This document shows positions 44,482 through 56,800 of a stretch of DNA of 64,000 nt, piece after piece. Every line of letters begins with the position of its first letter. Position 1 is the stretch's first letter. This DNA comes from Ornithodoros turicata (Eukaryota > Arthropoda > Arachnida > Ixodida > Argasidae). The stretch covers positions 66,920,879 to 66,984,878 of the forward strand of contig NC_088201.1 of the NCBI RefSeq assembly GCF_037126465.1. Reading direction: 5' to 3'. The translations under genes were made by a program, and so were the position numbers. Below the pieces are notes generated by a model. It did not search any database. It was given only the letters and a program-made list of their open reading frames with translations, and had not been told where the DNA came from.

Positions 44482-44970
44482 GTGAGACAATGCGACGTGG
44501 AGGCCATGAGGCGAAGGCGAGAAAATCTGGTACAGGACCACATCATTGCCAAGGTACCGCTACTGTGTCTCCCGGAAACGTGGAACAAAGCGCCGGTCGA
44601 AGTGCTCGGTTATAGATGCGTCTGCATAGTCAAGCAACCCGGCAAAGAGCAGCGGGGGTCGCCATTACGAACGCGGCATCCTACCCCAACATACCACCTA
44701 CAAATCTGCTGTGACGGTGTTGAGGAGTGGGCCGCGTGCGGTGACACGCGCGCTGAGGCCGCTGAACGCCGTCTACATATCACCCGGAATCTCGAGACCA
44801 ACGTGCCCGCGAACGCGGACGCAGACGCGAGGGAGTTTAGCGAAGCAGACTTGATGCTACAGCCATTTAAGCAGTGTCCCGCAAAAACGTGCCCATCGTA
44901 ATCACCGATTGACCTAGTCCTCGGCAAGAACACTCCCACGGAGCTGCAGTGCATCGCCTTTCCGTACTAT
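44482..44970 (+). pseudogene. Retroelement AP-endonuclease (EEP) remnant
   Basis: A 139-codon plus frame. RRENLVQDHIIAKVPLLCLP followed by ETWNKAPVEVLGYRC resembles the start of the endonuclease/exonuclease/phosphatase domain of LINEs and Helentrons (N.RSL......D..I..+.VLCLTETW...I..GY..). After the stop at 44,901 the continuation SPIDLVLGKNTPTELQCIAF matches the IDLV... region near the end of that domain, and PYYT follows. The middle is missing or frame-shifted. It is a dead fragment; LINE versus Helentron origin cannot be decided. Confidence 0.5.
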
Positions 44971-46811
44971 ACTATAATATACTTATCATAGTTGTCGGTT
45001 GTCGCTGTTTGAATAAAGCAAGTGTGGAAACAGTTGTCTAAGTGTGTGTGTGGTTAACACAACCGTAAAAACGTTGCGCACCAATGTGTCGAAGATAATA
45101 GATTGTCGCTGTCACTTCTTCGCACATTGGGGTCGAAAAGGCGTTGATTTTGTCGATTTGGAATATTTCAATCTTTTTGGAACACAAATATTTGGGCCTA
45201 CTGCAAACAAGAGATTCGAAGAACTGTCGCATCGATAGATCATATGGGCCATCATATGGGATAGATCATATGTCATGAATACGGGTCAGAATCGGAATTG
45301 CAGAATCGGTGAACGCAGTCGCGGGGACATTCATAACAAAAATGAAAACAAAACAAAACTAAAGACATAAAGGATGTATCGAGGTAGAGGGTATCCTTGA
45401 GAATGCGGAACAGGTGTGACTGTCTCCGGTGCGTCGACGTAGCTGTGTGCAGTAGATTACCATTCCAAAGCTACACTGCAATCATAGTCGCACGCCAAAG
45501 CTAGTACCTTTAATAAATGTAAAAACCTTCAGTGTCTACTTTTTTGGGTGTGAGGAAGTAATTTCTTACTACGTTTACTTCGCAGCGATATTCAAAAATC
45601 ATTTTGCTCGCGGAGAGTGCTTGGAAAACTGTATGAACAAAACTTTTAAATTAAATTATGATTACAAATTCGAATGGTTGAATTTACTTGTCAACAAGTT
45701 GTTCTTTTATTAAGTATACTAAGCAACACCAACCTGTGTACACTTGGAACAATTTTTTGGGTTCATTCGCGTACATTTTTCTCCACTGGTGGGTACAGCA
45801 AGTGTAGAACTTGAAAGGAGATACGTTACAGTCGTTCCTGGCTACGTCGTGGGGTAGTGGTGGTGGAGTGGACTAGGCGGGTGCCCCTCGCAGTCCGCAA
45901 TATGCGGAAGACCTATCCCATAACAGCAATATTTTGTAGTACGCGATGGTTTTGACATTATACGAATATCATCACACGCATTGCCCTACCGATCTGCGAA
46001 CGAAAATAATCGGGCGTCCGTGTGTCAGCTGATACATTGTGCCAACAGCTTCCCCAAAACGTTGTTCTGAGTCCGCCGCAGGCCAGCACCTCTTGGCACC
46101 CCAAAACACCTGTTGTGTGATTCATTTGTGGGGCAAGAAACAAAAGTGTAACTCGCCTCTACAAGAACAAGGCTGCAATAGGTAGCCGGCACTGGTGCCC
46201 CGAAAACAGATGCGGCATATGCTGGCGTCCTGGTCATTCACGTCCATTCGACTTCGTAGGAGCCCCACGGGGGATCTAGACCGACGCCGGAGCGGGAATT
46301 TGCATTCAGATCGTCGTGTACGTCATTGTCGTCCTTCTTTATTGTCGTTTTCCACAGACACCATGCGTGCCACACAGAACTGCTAAGCGCGTAACACGTT
46401 TTAGGACTTTCATACCATCCATGTCATTGCTATACTGCGAAAGATCGAGAAAAAAGGGTGTGTGTATATCTCGCTCGTCTGGGCTCTCCTAGATTTATAT
46501 TGTGCAATATAATTATAAGTACATGCTCTTAACCAGAACTGTAGAAGAAATATAGGTACAAGTATGAAGCTTTAAGGAGGTACACGTTACCAGTTTGATG
46601 GGGGAGAGGAGACACCAAACAGCGACTTCTTGCGGCAACGTATGTTGCGGCTTCTAAACTATGAGTTTCGTAATTCTGCATAACTGTTGACGTGGATTGT
46701 TTCCCTTATCTCATGTGCGCACTTATGAATCAACTCGGTGTAAACTGGAACTTGTAACGAGACGTGTGTATTAGTCACAGACATTCAAAATATGATATGG
46801 ATGGTGTACAC
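44971..46811. other. No gene recognised
   Basis: 1.8 kb with scattered short frames and no motif. A short near-duplicate GATAGATCATATG occurs twice at 45,234-45,271. Confidence 0.35.
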
Positions 46812-46870
46812 CAGGGGTACCGAACTCATTCGTGTCCGCGGGTCGCATTGAGCCATGGAGGGGTAGCCTG
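46812..46870. mobile_element. hAT-like terminus
   Basis: CAGGGGTACCGAACTCATTC and, 24 bases on, CGGGTCGCATTGAGCC resemble the end of hAT (Charlie-type) elements (CAGGGGT...GGGCCGCATTGAGCC). No matching right end was located, so only one end is supported. Confidence 0.4.
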
Positions 46871-48749
46871 TTCCTTGATATAAATGACGCAACACAGGAC
46901 TTACGACGACATTAAACGTTATTTGCGTTGTTGAATCACATGGTCAGCACTCCCTTTTATTTGGTGTGTGGTGAGGAAACTTGGCTTTGTTGACTCTTGT
47001 TTTTAACTAAGCCGTCAACATCGGGTGAAAGTGACTGCGCAGTTGCAATCTTAAGGACTGCGTTGTGGTGTTCGTTTGTGAGTTGTGAACGTAGCTTTAA
47101 CATATTCAGGTTCATCACAGAAAACACCTGTTCGTAGACCTAAGTTGATACAGTTGTCTTGCGACGTAAAGCCACGAATTATTATTATTAGACGTCTGCT
47201 GTACCGAACATGGACAGGTTTCTGTGCGACAACATACGTATCTTCGGATACTTTCGTCCAACGTAAAACGAAGCCGCACCAACCTCAGCGAATTTGTTCT
47301 ATATTGGTACGTCACACTGCAGGTCAACCAGTTCCACTTGTAAGTCACCAGGAACGTTGTCCACAGCTGCAGAAATTGGCGACCAAAAAGGCGCCCTTGC
47401 AAGTATCCTGAACTTGAAGAATCTTCAGCCACGCAGGGGGAGGTTTAGAGAGTCATCAGCAGAGCCGCAGCGACGGGGGTGCGAGAGGGGCAGCCGCCCC
47501 GAGCGCCCTCGCCAGAGAGGGCGGCGAACGGCAGGCCCTGGCAGGATGGTTTGACAGTATAAAGCGGGAACAAAGATAATTTGAATTTACGATCTCGGCA
47601 GTGCAAATAAGGGTTTGCAGGGTTTCTGATGGCAACGAGAGATTGGGCGGGGGGTGGGGGCGCTTCAGATTTGCTCTGCCCTGGGGCGGATTGCTGGCCA
47701 TTGCATCGGTGCGTCGGCCTTACGTGGCAACGCCCACCGTCGGGCAAGCGCGTGCTGCCGACGCACGGTCTGAAGTGGTCAGTAAGAACACCGTCGTCCG
47801 CTGGGTAGGCGAGCCTCGCCAGCGCAAGGAGCAATGACGCTACTCTCGATGGCGGACGCAAGTCTGTCAAGCAAAAAGCCTAAATTTGACGACATTAACT
47901 TACTTTGTATTTACCTCTAAGAAATATAAATTTTGTTACCGCGTGGAAAGAAACCTTCTTGCACATACTTCGCTAGATGAGCACGTAAGACACGAATCAT
48001 GCGAATGCAGTGCAGTGTGGTCTGCTGCCGTCATCGGCTCGAAGAGAATCCTTCTGTGCTCGGAGCTGTCTCTTTTTCTTTTCACGCGAAACATGTGTTG
48101 AGGATTAATTGCGTATTTTATTCTAGAATTACATTCGTAGAAGACGAGGCCGGTGATCTGTGAACAATACGCCGCGTGGAAGATTGCTATACTGACGAGG
48201 ATAAAGTTATTTGGTGGACTTACGGTGTGCTTGCTGAGCTTTTCGAGTGACCTCCTCCTCGTTTTTAGTTGTACAACTAAATTAAGCCGTTATTCGGGTA
48301 AGAGCTCAGGGCGACACATAGCCTGCTGAGGCTTCCAGAGAGTTGCCGGCTACAGCAAGCAGCCAAGCTCAAAATGTGCGGAGCGGAGGCAGATGTCGAC
48401 GGAGGAGGAGGCAGGTGCCACCATCAATATCGCACCAACTCCTTGAAGAACGAAGGAGAATGGTGGAACAACAACGGCGGACCTCTGGAAGCATTGACCG
48501 CCTATACTAGGTATGCTAATCAGAGTTACTAACAATACGGACAATAAAATATGTTCTGGCTCATTCCCGTAGGAAGTGGTTCCAATATCACAATATTTTG
48601 CGCACAAGCTTCTGCAGAAAAAGCATAAAAGTGAATAGCGCAAGTATTGCTAGTTTTTTTTTATTGCAGTGTCCAAATATTTCATAAATAAAGGAATGTC
48701 ATGTTTCTGCAAGACGAAGTTAACTTCACAATGGTGGGTTACAAACACA
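46871..48749. other. No gene recognised
   Basis: Contains a CpG-rich stretch (47,450-47,860) with open frames on both strands that appear non-coding, and the region 48,350-48,640 without motifs. Confidence 0.35.
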
Positions 48750-48754
48750 CTAAC

Positions 48755-49033
48755 TCAGCTTATGCGGGTGATAACATTCCCTACATGGGAAATACTTGAT
48801 GTCATGTCCATGTTTCCATATACATCCTGTATGTGTATACACGAGGCTTTGGACAGTCGGAAGAAGGAAACAAACTGCTCTTCCGACAACCACGAGAAGG
48901 CATCCTTGTGAACACGAAATGTCCTCGTTGACTTCACTGAAGCGGCTCCTTGTTCCACAAGAAACGCGTACACAAGCGCCATTTTCAACAACGAACATCG
49001 CAGCGTTTTGCGTCGGCTGACCTCCTCGCCCAA
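48755..49033 (-). pseudogene. PIF/Harbinger-type transposase N-terminal fragment
   Basis: The minus frame contains KSTRTFRVHKDAFSWLSEEQ then FVSFFRLSKASCIHIQDVYG, like the N-terminus of Harbinger (HARBI1-like) transposases, where R.F......+L.EEEF...FRLSK. precedes the DDE domain. From an internal Met at about 48,982 the open part is about 76 codons. The DDE region does not follow. The upstream minus DNA (49,050-49,200) is CpG-rich and may be the element end. A short fossil. Confidence 0.5.
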
Positions 49034-49039
49034 TGGCTA

Positions 49040-49682
49040 CGAACGCCACACGCCCGGCGACGGTAGCAGGCTGCGAGTAAGGTCACTTCTTCCTTCTGAC
49101 GACGAAGCGGGTCACGTGCAGCACGCGTTACTATGGAGACGACGCTGCGCTACGCACCGACAAGTGGCCAGTAATCCGCCCCTGGGCGCAAACTAGCCTC
49201 GCGACGGCTCTGGTCATCAGCGAAGACGACGAAAAAAACACAGAGACCCAGACAGGGAACGTCGAACTTCCGACATTTAATTATATGATTAAAGGTTGAT
49301 TATGATTAAAAGTTGAACGTTCGACGCTCCGTGTCTGTCTCAGTGTTACTTTCGTCGTCTTCGCTGTTGTCATGTGCCAACCGGCCCCGGGCGTTCGTCC
49401 CTTACTTAGAGAGTCGTCAGCTGTTACAGGTCAATGGCAACTGTTTGCTATCACTAACCAATGCAATATAAACTGCAGGAGTACATAGCCCAGACAACGC
49501 CCAGTGACCGACAATGCCATTATTACCGAGTAAACAGCACACAACAGAAACGCAATCAGCTAACTCAGTTAGAAGAGGTAGAGAACGATGCACCTATGCC
49601 CGGCGTTTGTGTCTACTACCATGAGTGAGGTAGATGTTCTTGCGCGTGGTATACCCTGGCACACTGAATCTGACACAGAATC
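49040..49682. other. Upstream region of the M13 gene
   Basis: CpG-containing DNA without a supported exon. It contains a short duplicated ATTATATGATTAAAGGTTGA / ATTATGATTAAAAGTTGAAC pair at about 49,278-49,320 with inverted GTCGAAC...GTTCGAC, a possible small hairpin. No TATA box is obvious before the start at 49,683. Confidence 0.3.
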
Positions 49683-51978
49683 ATGACAGATGCCGGGCAA
49701 ACGACCGAAAGCGCTGCGACAAGCGTTCCGCAAAACGTACGTATGCTACCGCTAGTAATTGTATGTTGTATTGTATTATATATTTCTTTTGTTAGTGTTA
49801 AAGTAAAAAACTATGTGCCCTGAACACCATAATCTGATGCGCAGAAATATGGTTTCGAGGTCTTTAGCCCCACTTTTCCCACTGTCTTTTCCTTCTAGGA
49901 AGCCAATCTTCCAAGTCCATCAGTTGTACAACGTAGGTGTCTACGACCACAGTACTGTGTCTACACTGCAGCAGTCACTGTAGTCTTAACGCTCTGTAGC
50001 CTGGGAATCTACCTCGCTTCTCGGTCCAAGCTGTCATCAGCTATGTGCAGGACCCGCCCTTGCAGCCATTTCTCCAAGATACTCAACAAAACTATAAATT
50101 ACTCTATGAACCCCTGTACTGACTTCTACAAGTACGTGTGCGCGGGGTGGAAGACGAGTCCTATTGCACCCGCCAGATCCGTGTTTGAAAACTACGAAAA
50201 CAGCATAGCGAAGATTATTCTCGAGAGAGTTCTTCGGGAACGCGTTCCACTCAAACGTCAAACCGCGTTCCAGAAAGCTGCCAGACTCATCCAGACCTGC
50301 GTGGACGTGAAGCGGAACGCACACCTCTCGGCTGAGACACTGAGACAACTGATGGCAAGCGTTGGTTTTCAATGGCCATTGCCTTCCGAAACAGATGCCA
50401 TCGAACTATTCGTGGAGGTGTCCCTCAACTGGGGTCTTCAGATATGGGGCTCGCTAACCGTGGACAGGATCGTTCGCGACGACAACGGAAGGCCCCTTGT
50501 GACTTTCTCAAATAGTTTGCATTATTTCAACTGGCTGCGCAGGAAGCAAGAAATGAAAAACACTGGGACATACTTTGCGTACGTCAAGCAGCATGTAATG
50601 CGGTTCTGGACTGGTCCAGTCCAAGCAGTACAGTCTATTGTCCAAAAGGTTTTGGTGGCAGATGCATGTATAACGAATACAGTTATTGCACCGTTTTCAT
50701 CCATCTCCACAGCAGGTGGTTTATACACCTTCTCGAATATTGAAGGTGGTCTGGCGCTAATGACCGCGTTAAACAAAAACGCATCCTGGATAGGCACTGC
50801 ATATGACGTGAATGACACCGTAAAAGTGCTCAACCCGGGGTTGTTTGCGTCTATTTTCAATCACCCACGTGACACTCTTTTTTTCCGACGACAACTGTCC
50901 CCCTAATGCGTCTATGAATGATATGTTAATGATAGACCTGGGATACAGTGTTATTCAACAGTTGGGACGCTTTGTTTCGAGAGACTTGGCGGAAACGCAA
51001 CGTACTGCCTTTTATCCGGATGTGTACGATCACGAGGTAGAGTGCTTTCGCTTCGTAACTAGAGACATGAGCCTTGCTCTCGTTGTCCCATACGTCAAGG
51101 CAAATGTCGAAACAACGGACGAAGAAAATATTGCTAACATGGTATACCGCATCCGGGTGTTTCTGACACGCACGTTGACCGCAAGTCGTACTTTAGACAC
51201 GGTTTCGAAGTTGCGCGTAACTCATTTCCTAGGCAGTGTCCATGACATTATCATCTTGCCCAAACACCTTCGCTCAGATCAGCAGATGGACAAACTATTC
51301 AGTAAAGTGCCAGACATCGAGGATCCGATCTTTTTGAAAAACTGGATCATGACCCTTCGACCACTGCGTGATATATATCTCAGCAGCTTCGCGGCAGACT
51401 CCATCTACTACCCAGCGTTAGATAGTACACCGAGGTATTCCGCTTCAAGTCAATCTCTTCTCATTCCAGCGGGCGCTATAGGATTTCCCTACTACTCCTC
51501 AGAACTTATTTCCGCGATCAACTACGGTGGACTCGGCTACAGTACTGCGAAGGAGCTCGTGGCTGCATTGTTGTCCAATCCGGAAAAAAGCTGGCTAAGT
51601 GGAACACTGTCGAAGACGTACACAAGCCGAGCGAAATGTCTTGGAACAGACATTGCATCGTACCAAGGGAGGTCACTTGGGAGCACTCTTGTGAGCTTCT
51701 GGGACCTCGCAGTGGGATCTTGGTCGCTTCATTCGCTTTATGAGGCCTACAAGAATGACATCACTGATCATCCAAGTCGACTTGCAGACGCTCCGCAGTT
51801 TTCTGCTGATCAGTTGTTCTTTATCAGTGTTTGTTACAGCATGTGCACGACTGCGAACACGCTGAATGCAGCTCTGTTGTGTGATGTGCCCTTGAGGCAA
51901 ATGCGTGAATTCTCGGAAACGTTTCGCTGCCCTTGGAATTCATTCATGATTGCAACTGACACGTGCGAAACGTGGTAG
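49683..51978 (+). CDS. M13 (neprilysin-like) membrane protein, zinc site lost, frame broken
   Basis: Exon 1 is 49,683-49,736 (MTDAGQTTESAATSVPQN, good AATCATG start, donor GTACGT). Exon 2 starts at 49,899 after a pyrimidine-rich acceptor; both junctions are phase 0. Total about 709 residues, the usual M13 size. Residues about 40-60 are a signal-anchor helix (YTAAVTVVLTLCSLGIYLA), so a type II protein with the bulk outside the cell. PCTDFYKYVCAGW (about 90-102) is the N-terminal M13 signature; FRCPWNSFM and the terminal CETW match the family's C-terminal signature. The usual V-N-A-F/Y-Y reads SIYYPALD, IPAGAIGFPYYSS is kept, and INYGGLG is followed by KELVA (51,550-51,564) where HExxH should be. 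The ExxxD second motif region reads VSFWDLAVGSW. It is therefore probably a non-catalytic homologue. A T7 run (50,878-50,884) shifts the frame; one base fewer would join both halves. Assembly error or real mutation cannot be told. Confidence 0.8.
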
Positions 51979-52349
51979 ATGCTGCAGTTATTCTCAGCGC
52001 AAGCGTTATTTACAGTCTTCAAAACCACAGGGCCGACTGACGCTCGCCATCGGGAAGCTCACTACACTGACTATATTGGGAGAAGGGTACGCAACATGGT
52101 GATGTGGGCACAGCACGTCAGACGTGTGTGCCCATCATTGCCTGCCCTGTGGCTTAGCAGCTTATAGACACCTTTGAACATTTTCTACACTCTAAGTGAA
52201 AGATGGCTGTGATCTAATAGATGAAGGATTGTTCCGCTTTACATATAGGTATGCGTATACATAAAGTACATCCTTACGCATAAAATAATGTCGTGTTTGT
52301 CTAAACATCTATGTGCACAGACAGAACCACTATATAATAGGAATTTCAG

Positions 52350-52540
52350 ATAACTGAGTTCGGGCAACGATGCCTTCTTGAAAACAAGGAGCTGGACGAA
52401 CAGAACAGGCAGCTAAAGCTGGAGTCTCGAAAGCGCAGACATACAGGGACCCAGAGAGATGAAACGCACGAGCGCTACTTACAACAGTTCACTAGATGGC
52501 GGTGGTGGTGGTGGAAAGTCGTAGATGAGGAAGCAGAGTG
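52350..52540 (+). other. Possible coiled-coil exon, unknown
   Basis: After an acceptor-like AGGAATTTCAG the plus frame reads ITEFGQRCLLENKELDEQNR then QLKLESRKRRHTGTQRDETH, heptad-like and highly charged, open until TGA 52,538-52,540. Such coils are common after Myb/SANT-type domains of Harbinger accessory proteins and in many host proteins. The last part runs into a (GGT)n tail of a neighbouring retroelement remnant. No partner exon. Confidence 0.25.
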
Positions 52541-52840
52541 AGGTCTGCCTGCACTTCCAAGGCGGCAAGTTTCACTCTGTTATAGATAGGGGTGGGGAGG
52601 GTGTGGGAAAAGAGAGGAAAGGCAAGGTGATAGAGGGGTGGAGGCATCAAGATAGTCCTACGCTGGCTGCGGAGGCTAGCAGCTCGTCCCGAGCTGCTCT
52701 ACGGCAAAGCGCTGACACTTGGGGATAGAGGATGTCTTCAAAGGTGTCTCTGGTAATGTTCAGGTCTTTGTACTTGTGTAGCAGCACTTCTCTGGCGGTC
52801 TTGCGGTCGGGACAACGCATAATGATCCCTATAGGCATGT
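52500..52840 (-). pseudogene. LINE C-terminal remnant with tail
   Basis: The minus frame MPIGIIMRCPDRKTAREVLL then HKYKDLNITRDTFEDILYPQ looks like the end of a retroelement polymerase protein (a ...C...R..L......LT...L.P pattern). On minus it is followed at about 52,510 by (CCA)nCCGCCATCTAG, resembling a 3' tail. Fragment only. Confidence 0.4.
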
Positions 52841-53015
52841 TGCACTAACCAGGCGGCGCTGCGATTTCCCGACGCATGCGCCACGGGCACCCAGGCACGA
52901 ATTACTTCCTAGTTCTCCGGCGGTCGGTCGTACTGGGCCCGCTGTAGAACCTTGTGGAGCTCCGTGTAGAACATTTCTGCCATTTTTACTGATGTGCAGT
53001 ACTGTGCAAAATAAA

Positions 53016-53430
53016 TCATATGTTAGTCAACAGACATTCGTTTGATGATGTGAAGTGTAAGTTAGCTAGAACACGACAGCCATTAGGTGTCCTATTCAAA
53101 TGCGAGATTAAAGTTACAGGTATTTTTCCGTTCAGGAGAATGTAAACTTTTACGCACCGAATGGCACATTCAACATGGTGGCGAACTTGAACAATGTAGG
53201 CATTATCTTGCATCTGCTACTCTCAAAACTGCGCACTAGACATGAAATTGGAGGCATCAGCAGAATTGGATCTTTGTTCTCACTACGGCCTTGCATTCCA
53301 GAAAGCCCTTTATCAATCAGTATGAGGTCCCTTGGTGAAATCATCTTAATAAGCTGCTGTGCTTTTTGTCTGTTCAAAGATTGACAACGTATGTGTCATG
53401 GTAAAACGTGAGAACTCATTTCCGTCGTCT
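53016..53430 (-). pseudogene. Third THAP/DDE_Tnp_4 transposase fragment
   Basis: Minus frames 53,377-53,150 and 53,213-53,016 contain, in order, LILIDKGL (second catalytic D region, family LADRGF), LLMPPIS, then VRHHVECAIRCVKVYILLNG (the E helix, family VERAINRIKVYRIL) and KIPVTLISHLNR. These match the C-terminal third of both transposases at 18,750 and 63,480. The frame shifts between the two pieces and the N-terminal two thirds are missing. No nuclease partner is present, so it is an independent, older fossil. Confidence 0.75.
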
Positions 53431-53856
53431 GTTATTCCAAAGCTAGAATAACGTTCTTTTACATATTTGTTGCCGAACTTAATCACACCTGCTGTGTGCC
53501 AAATGACATGTGAAACGTCTTGTCGGAGTGCTAGATAAATGTAGCTTGAGTCATTCCATTGAGAATCTTGTAAACATTGATATCACACGGCGAACAGCAC
53601 TAATCCAACGCTGGCTGCGACACCTTTCGCATGGTTTGTTTGTAAGGCTGTAGAGACCTGTTTATCTTCTGAATTTCTGTAGCTGTGGCTACAACCTAAC
53701 AAGAATAACAACTAAATTTTAATATTGCGATGTTTTCGCTCTCGTGTGCTTCTTCCCATTCGCAGGAAAATTACACAAAAATGTACACATGGGAGGCCGC
53801 TGAACTAGGGACTAGTTTGCCTGTCTGTCGCTAGCTGGCTCTGCGAAAAACTCCAG

Positions 53857-56800
53857 CGCAACAGGCCTATAGTTGCATCATTCTACCAAAGCATTCTTTT
53901 CTAGGTAGAACACTGTTGGTTCCCTGTGCTTGCGCGGTAGACGAGGGCACCAACTTTCATGCCTCTTAAGTCAAAAACGCTTCCGTTTATCAAAATGCTC
54001 TCCGGGATATAAATACTAGAGGCAACAACAACAACTTTATTTTGGCTTTGGAAAGTGGGGAGGTTCATCTTTCTTTCTTTCTGCATGTGCTTGCGCGGTA
54101 GGCGAGGACACCAACTTTCATGCCTCTTAAGTCAAAAACGCTTCCGTTTATCAAAATGCTCTCCGGGATATAAATACTAGAGGCAACAACAACAACTTTA
54201 TTTTGGCTTTGGAAAGTGGGGAGGTTCATCTTTCTTTCTTTCTGCCTGTGCTTGCGCGGTAGGCGAGGACACCAACTTTCATGCCTCTTAAGTCAAAAAC
54301 ACTTCCGTTTATCAAAATGCTCTCCGGGATATAAATACTAGAGGCATAGTTGCATCATTCTACCAACTTATTCGTTTCTAGGTGGGAAACTGTCGGTTGC
54401 TCGAGCTGGCGCGCTTGCCCAAATTTTTGCTCCCATGAGCAAGGCCAGCAACTTTCATGCCCCCTAACTCGCAAGCGCTTCCGTTTATCAAAATGCTCTC
54501 CGGGATATAAATACTAGGGCTATAGTTGCATCATTCTACCAAAGCATTCTTTTCTAGGTAGAACACTGTTGGTTGCCTGTGCTTGCGCGGTAGGCGAGGA
54601 CACCAACTTTCATGCCTCTTAAGTCAAAAACGCTTCCGTTTATCAAAATGCTCTCCGGGATATAAATACTAGAGGCAACAACAACAACTTTATTTTGGCT
54701 TTGGAAAGTGGGGAGGTTCATCTTTCTTTCTTTCTGCCTGTGCTTGCGCGGTAGGCGAGGACACCAACTTTCATGCCTCTTAAGTCAAAAACGCTTCCGT
54801 TTATCAAAATGCTCTCCGGGATATAAATACTAGAGGCATAGTTGCATCATTCTACCAACTTATTCGTTTCTAGGTGGGAAACTGTCGGTTGCTCGAGCTG
54901 GCGCGCTTGCCCAAATTTTTGCTCCCATGAGCAAGGCCAGCAACTTTCATGCCCCCTAACTCGTAAGCGCTTCCGTTTATCAAAATGCTCTCCGGGATAT
55001 AAATACTAGGGCTATAGTTGCATCATTCTACCAAAGCATTCTTTTCTAGGTAGAACACTGTTGGTTCCCTGTGCTTGCGCGGTAGACGAGGGCACCAACT
55101 TTCATGCCTCTTAAGTCAAAAACGCTTCCGTTTATCAAAATGCTCTCCGGGATATAAATACTAGAGGCAACAACAACAACTTTATTTTGGCTTTGGAAAG
55201 TGGGGAGGTTCATCTTTCTTTCTTTCTGCCTGTGCTTGCGCGGTAGGCGAGGACACCAACTTTCATGCCTCTTAAGTCAAAAACGCTTCCGTTTATCAAA
55301 ATGCTCTCCGGGATATAAATACTAGAGGCAACAACAACAACTTTATTTTGGCTTTGGAAAGTGGGGAGGTTCATCTTTCTTTCTTTCTGCCTGTGCTTGC
55401 GCGGTAGACGAGGGCACCAACTTTCATGCCTCTTAAGTCAAAAACGCTTCCGTTTATCAAAATGCTCTCCGGGATATAAATACTAGAGGCAACAACAACA
55501 ACTTTATTTTGGCTTTGGAAAGTGGGGAGGTTCATCTTTCTTTCTTTCTGCCTGTGCTTGCGCGGTAGGCGAGGACACCAACTTTCATGCCTCTTAAGTC
55601 AAAAACGCTTCCGTTTATCAAAATGCTCTCCGGGATATAAATACTAGAGGCAACAACAACAACTTTATTTTGGCTTTGGAAAGTGGGGAGGTTCATCTTT
55701 CTTTCTTTCTGCCTGTGCTTGCGCGGTAGACGAGGGCACCAACTTTCATGCCTCTTAAGTCAAAAACGCTTCCGTTTATCAAAATGCTCTCCGGGATATA
55801 AATACTAGAGGCAACAACAACAACTTTATTTTGGCTTTGGAAAGTGGGGAGGTTCATCTTTCTTTCTTTCTGCCTGTGCTTGCGCGGTAGGCGAGGACAC
55901 CAACTTTCATGCCTCTTAAGTCAAAAACGCTTCCGTTTATCAAAATGCTCTCCGGGATATAAATACTAGAGGCAACAACAACAACTTTATTTTGGCTTTG
56001 GAAAGTGGGGAGGTTCATCTTTCTTTCTTTCTGCCTGTGCTTGCGCGGTAGACGAGGGCACCAACTTTCATGCCTCTTAAGTCAAAAACGCTTCCGTTTA
56101 TCAAAATGCTCTCCGGGATATAAATACTAGAGGCAACAACAACAACTTTATTTTGGCTTTGGAAAGTGGGGAGGTTCATCTTTCTTTCTTTCTGCCTGTG
56201 CTTGCGCGGTAGGCGAGGACACCAACTTTCATGCCTCTTAAGTCAAAAACGCTTCCGTTTATCAAAATGCTCTCCGGGATATAAATACTAGAGGCAACAA
56301 CAACAACTTTATTTTGGCTTTGGAAAGTGGGGAGGTTCATCTTTCTTTCTTTCTGCCTGTGCTTGCGCGGTAGGCGAGGACACCAACTTTCATGCCTCTT
56401 AAGTCAAAAACGCTTCCGTTTATCAAAATGCTCTCCGGGATATAAATACTAGAGGCAACAACAACAACTTTATTTTGGCTTTGGAAAGTGGGGAGGTTCA
56501 TCTTTCTTTCTTTCTGCCTGTGCTTGCGCGGTAGGCGAGGACACCAACTTTCATGCCTCTTAAGTCAAAAACGCTTCCGTTTATCAAAATGCTCTCCGGG
56601 ATATAAATACTAGAGGCAACAACAACAACTTTATTTTGGCTTTGGAAAGTGGGGAGGTTCATCTTTCTTTCTTTCTGCCTGTGCTTGCGCGGTAGGCGAG
56701 GACACCAACTTTCATGCCTCTTAAGTCAAAAACGCTTCCGTTTATCAAAATGCTCTCCGGGATATAAATACTAGAGGCAACAACAACAACTTTATTTTGG

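Noticed and set aside
50870..50910. Intron in the M13 gene at the frame change
   Set aside because: No GT/AG pair gives a better join, and both frames match the family right up to the T run; a one-base indel explains it fully.
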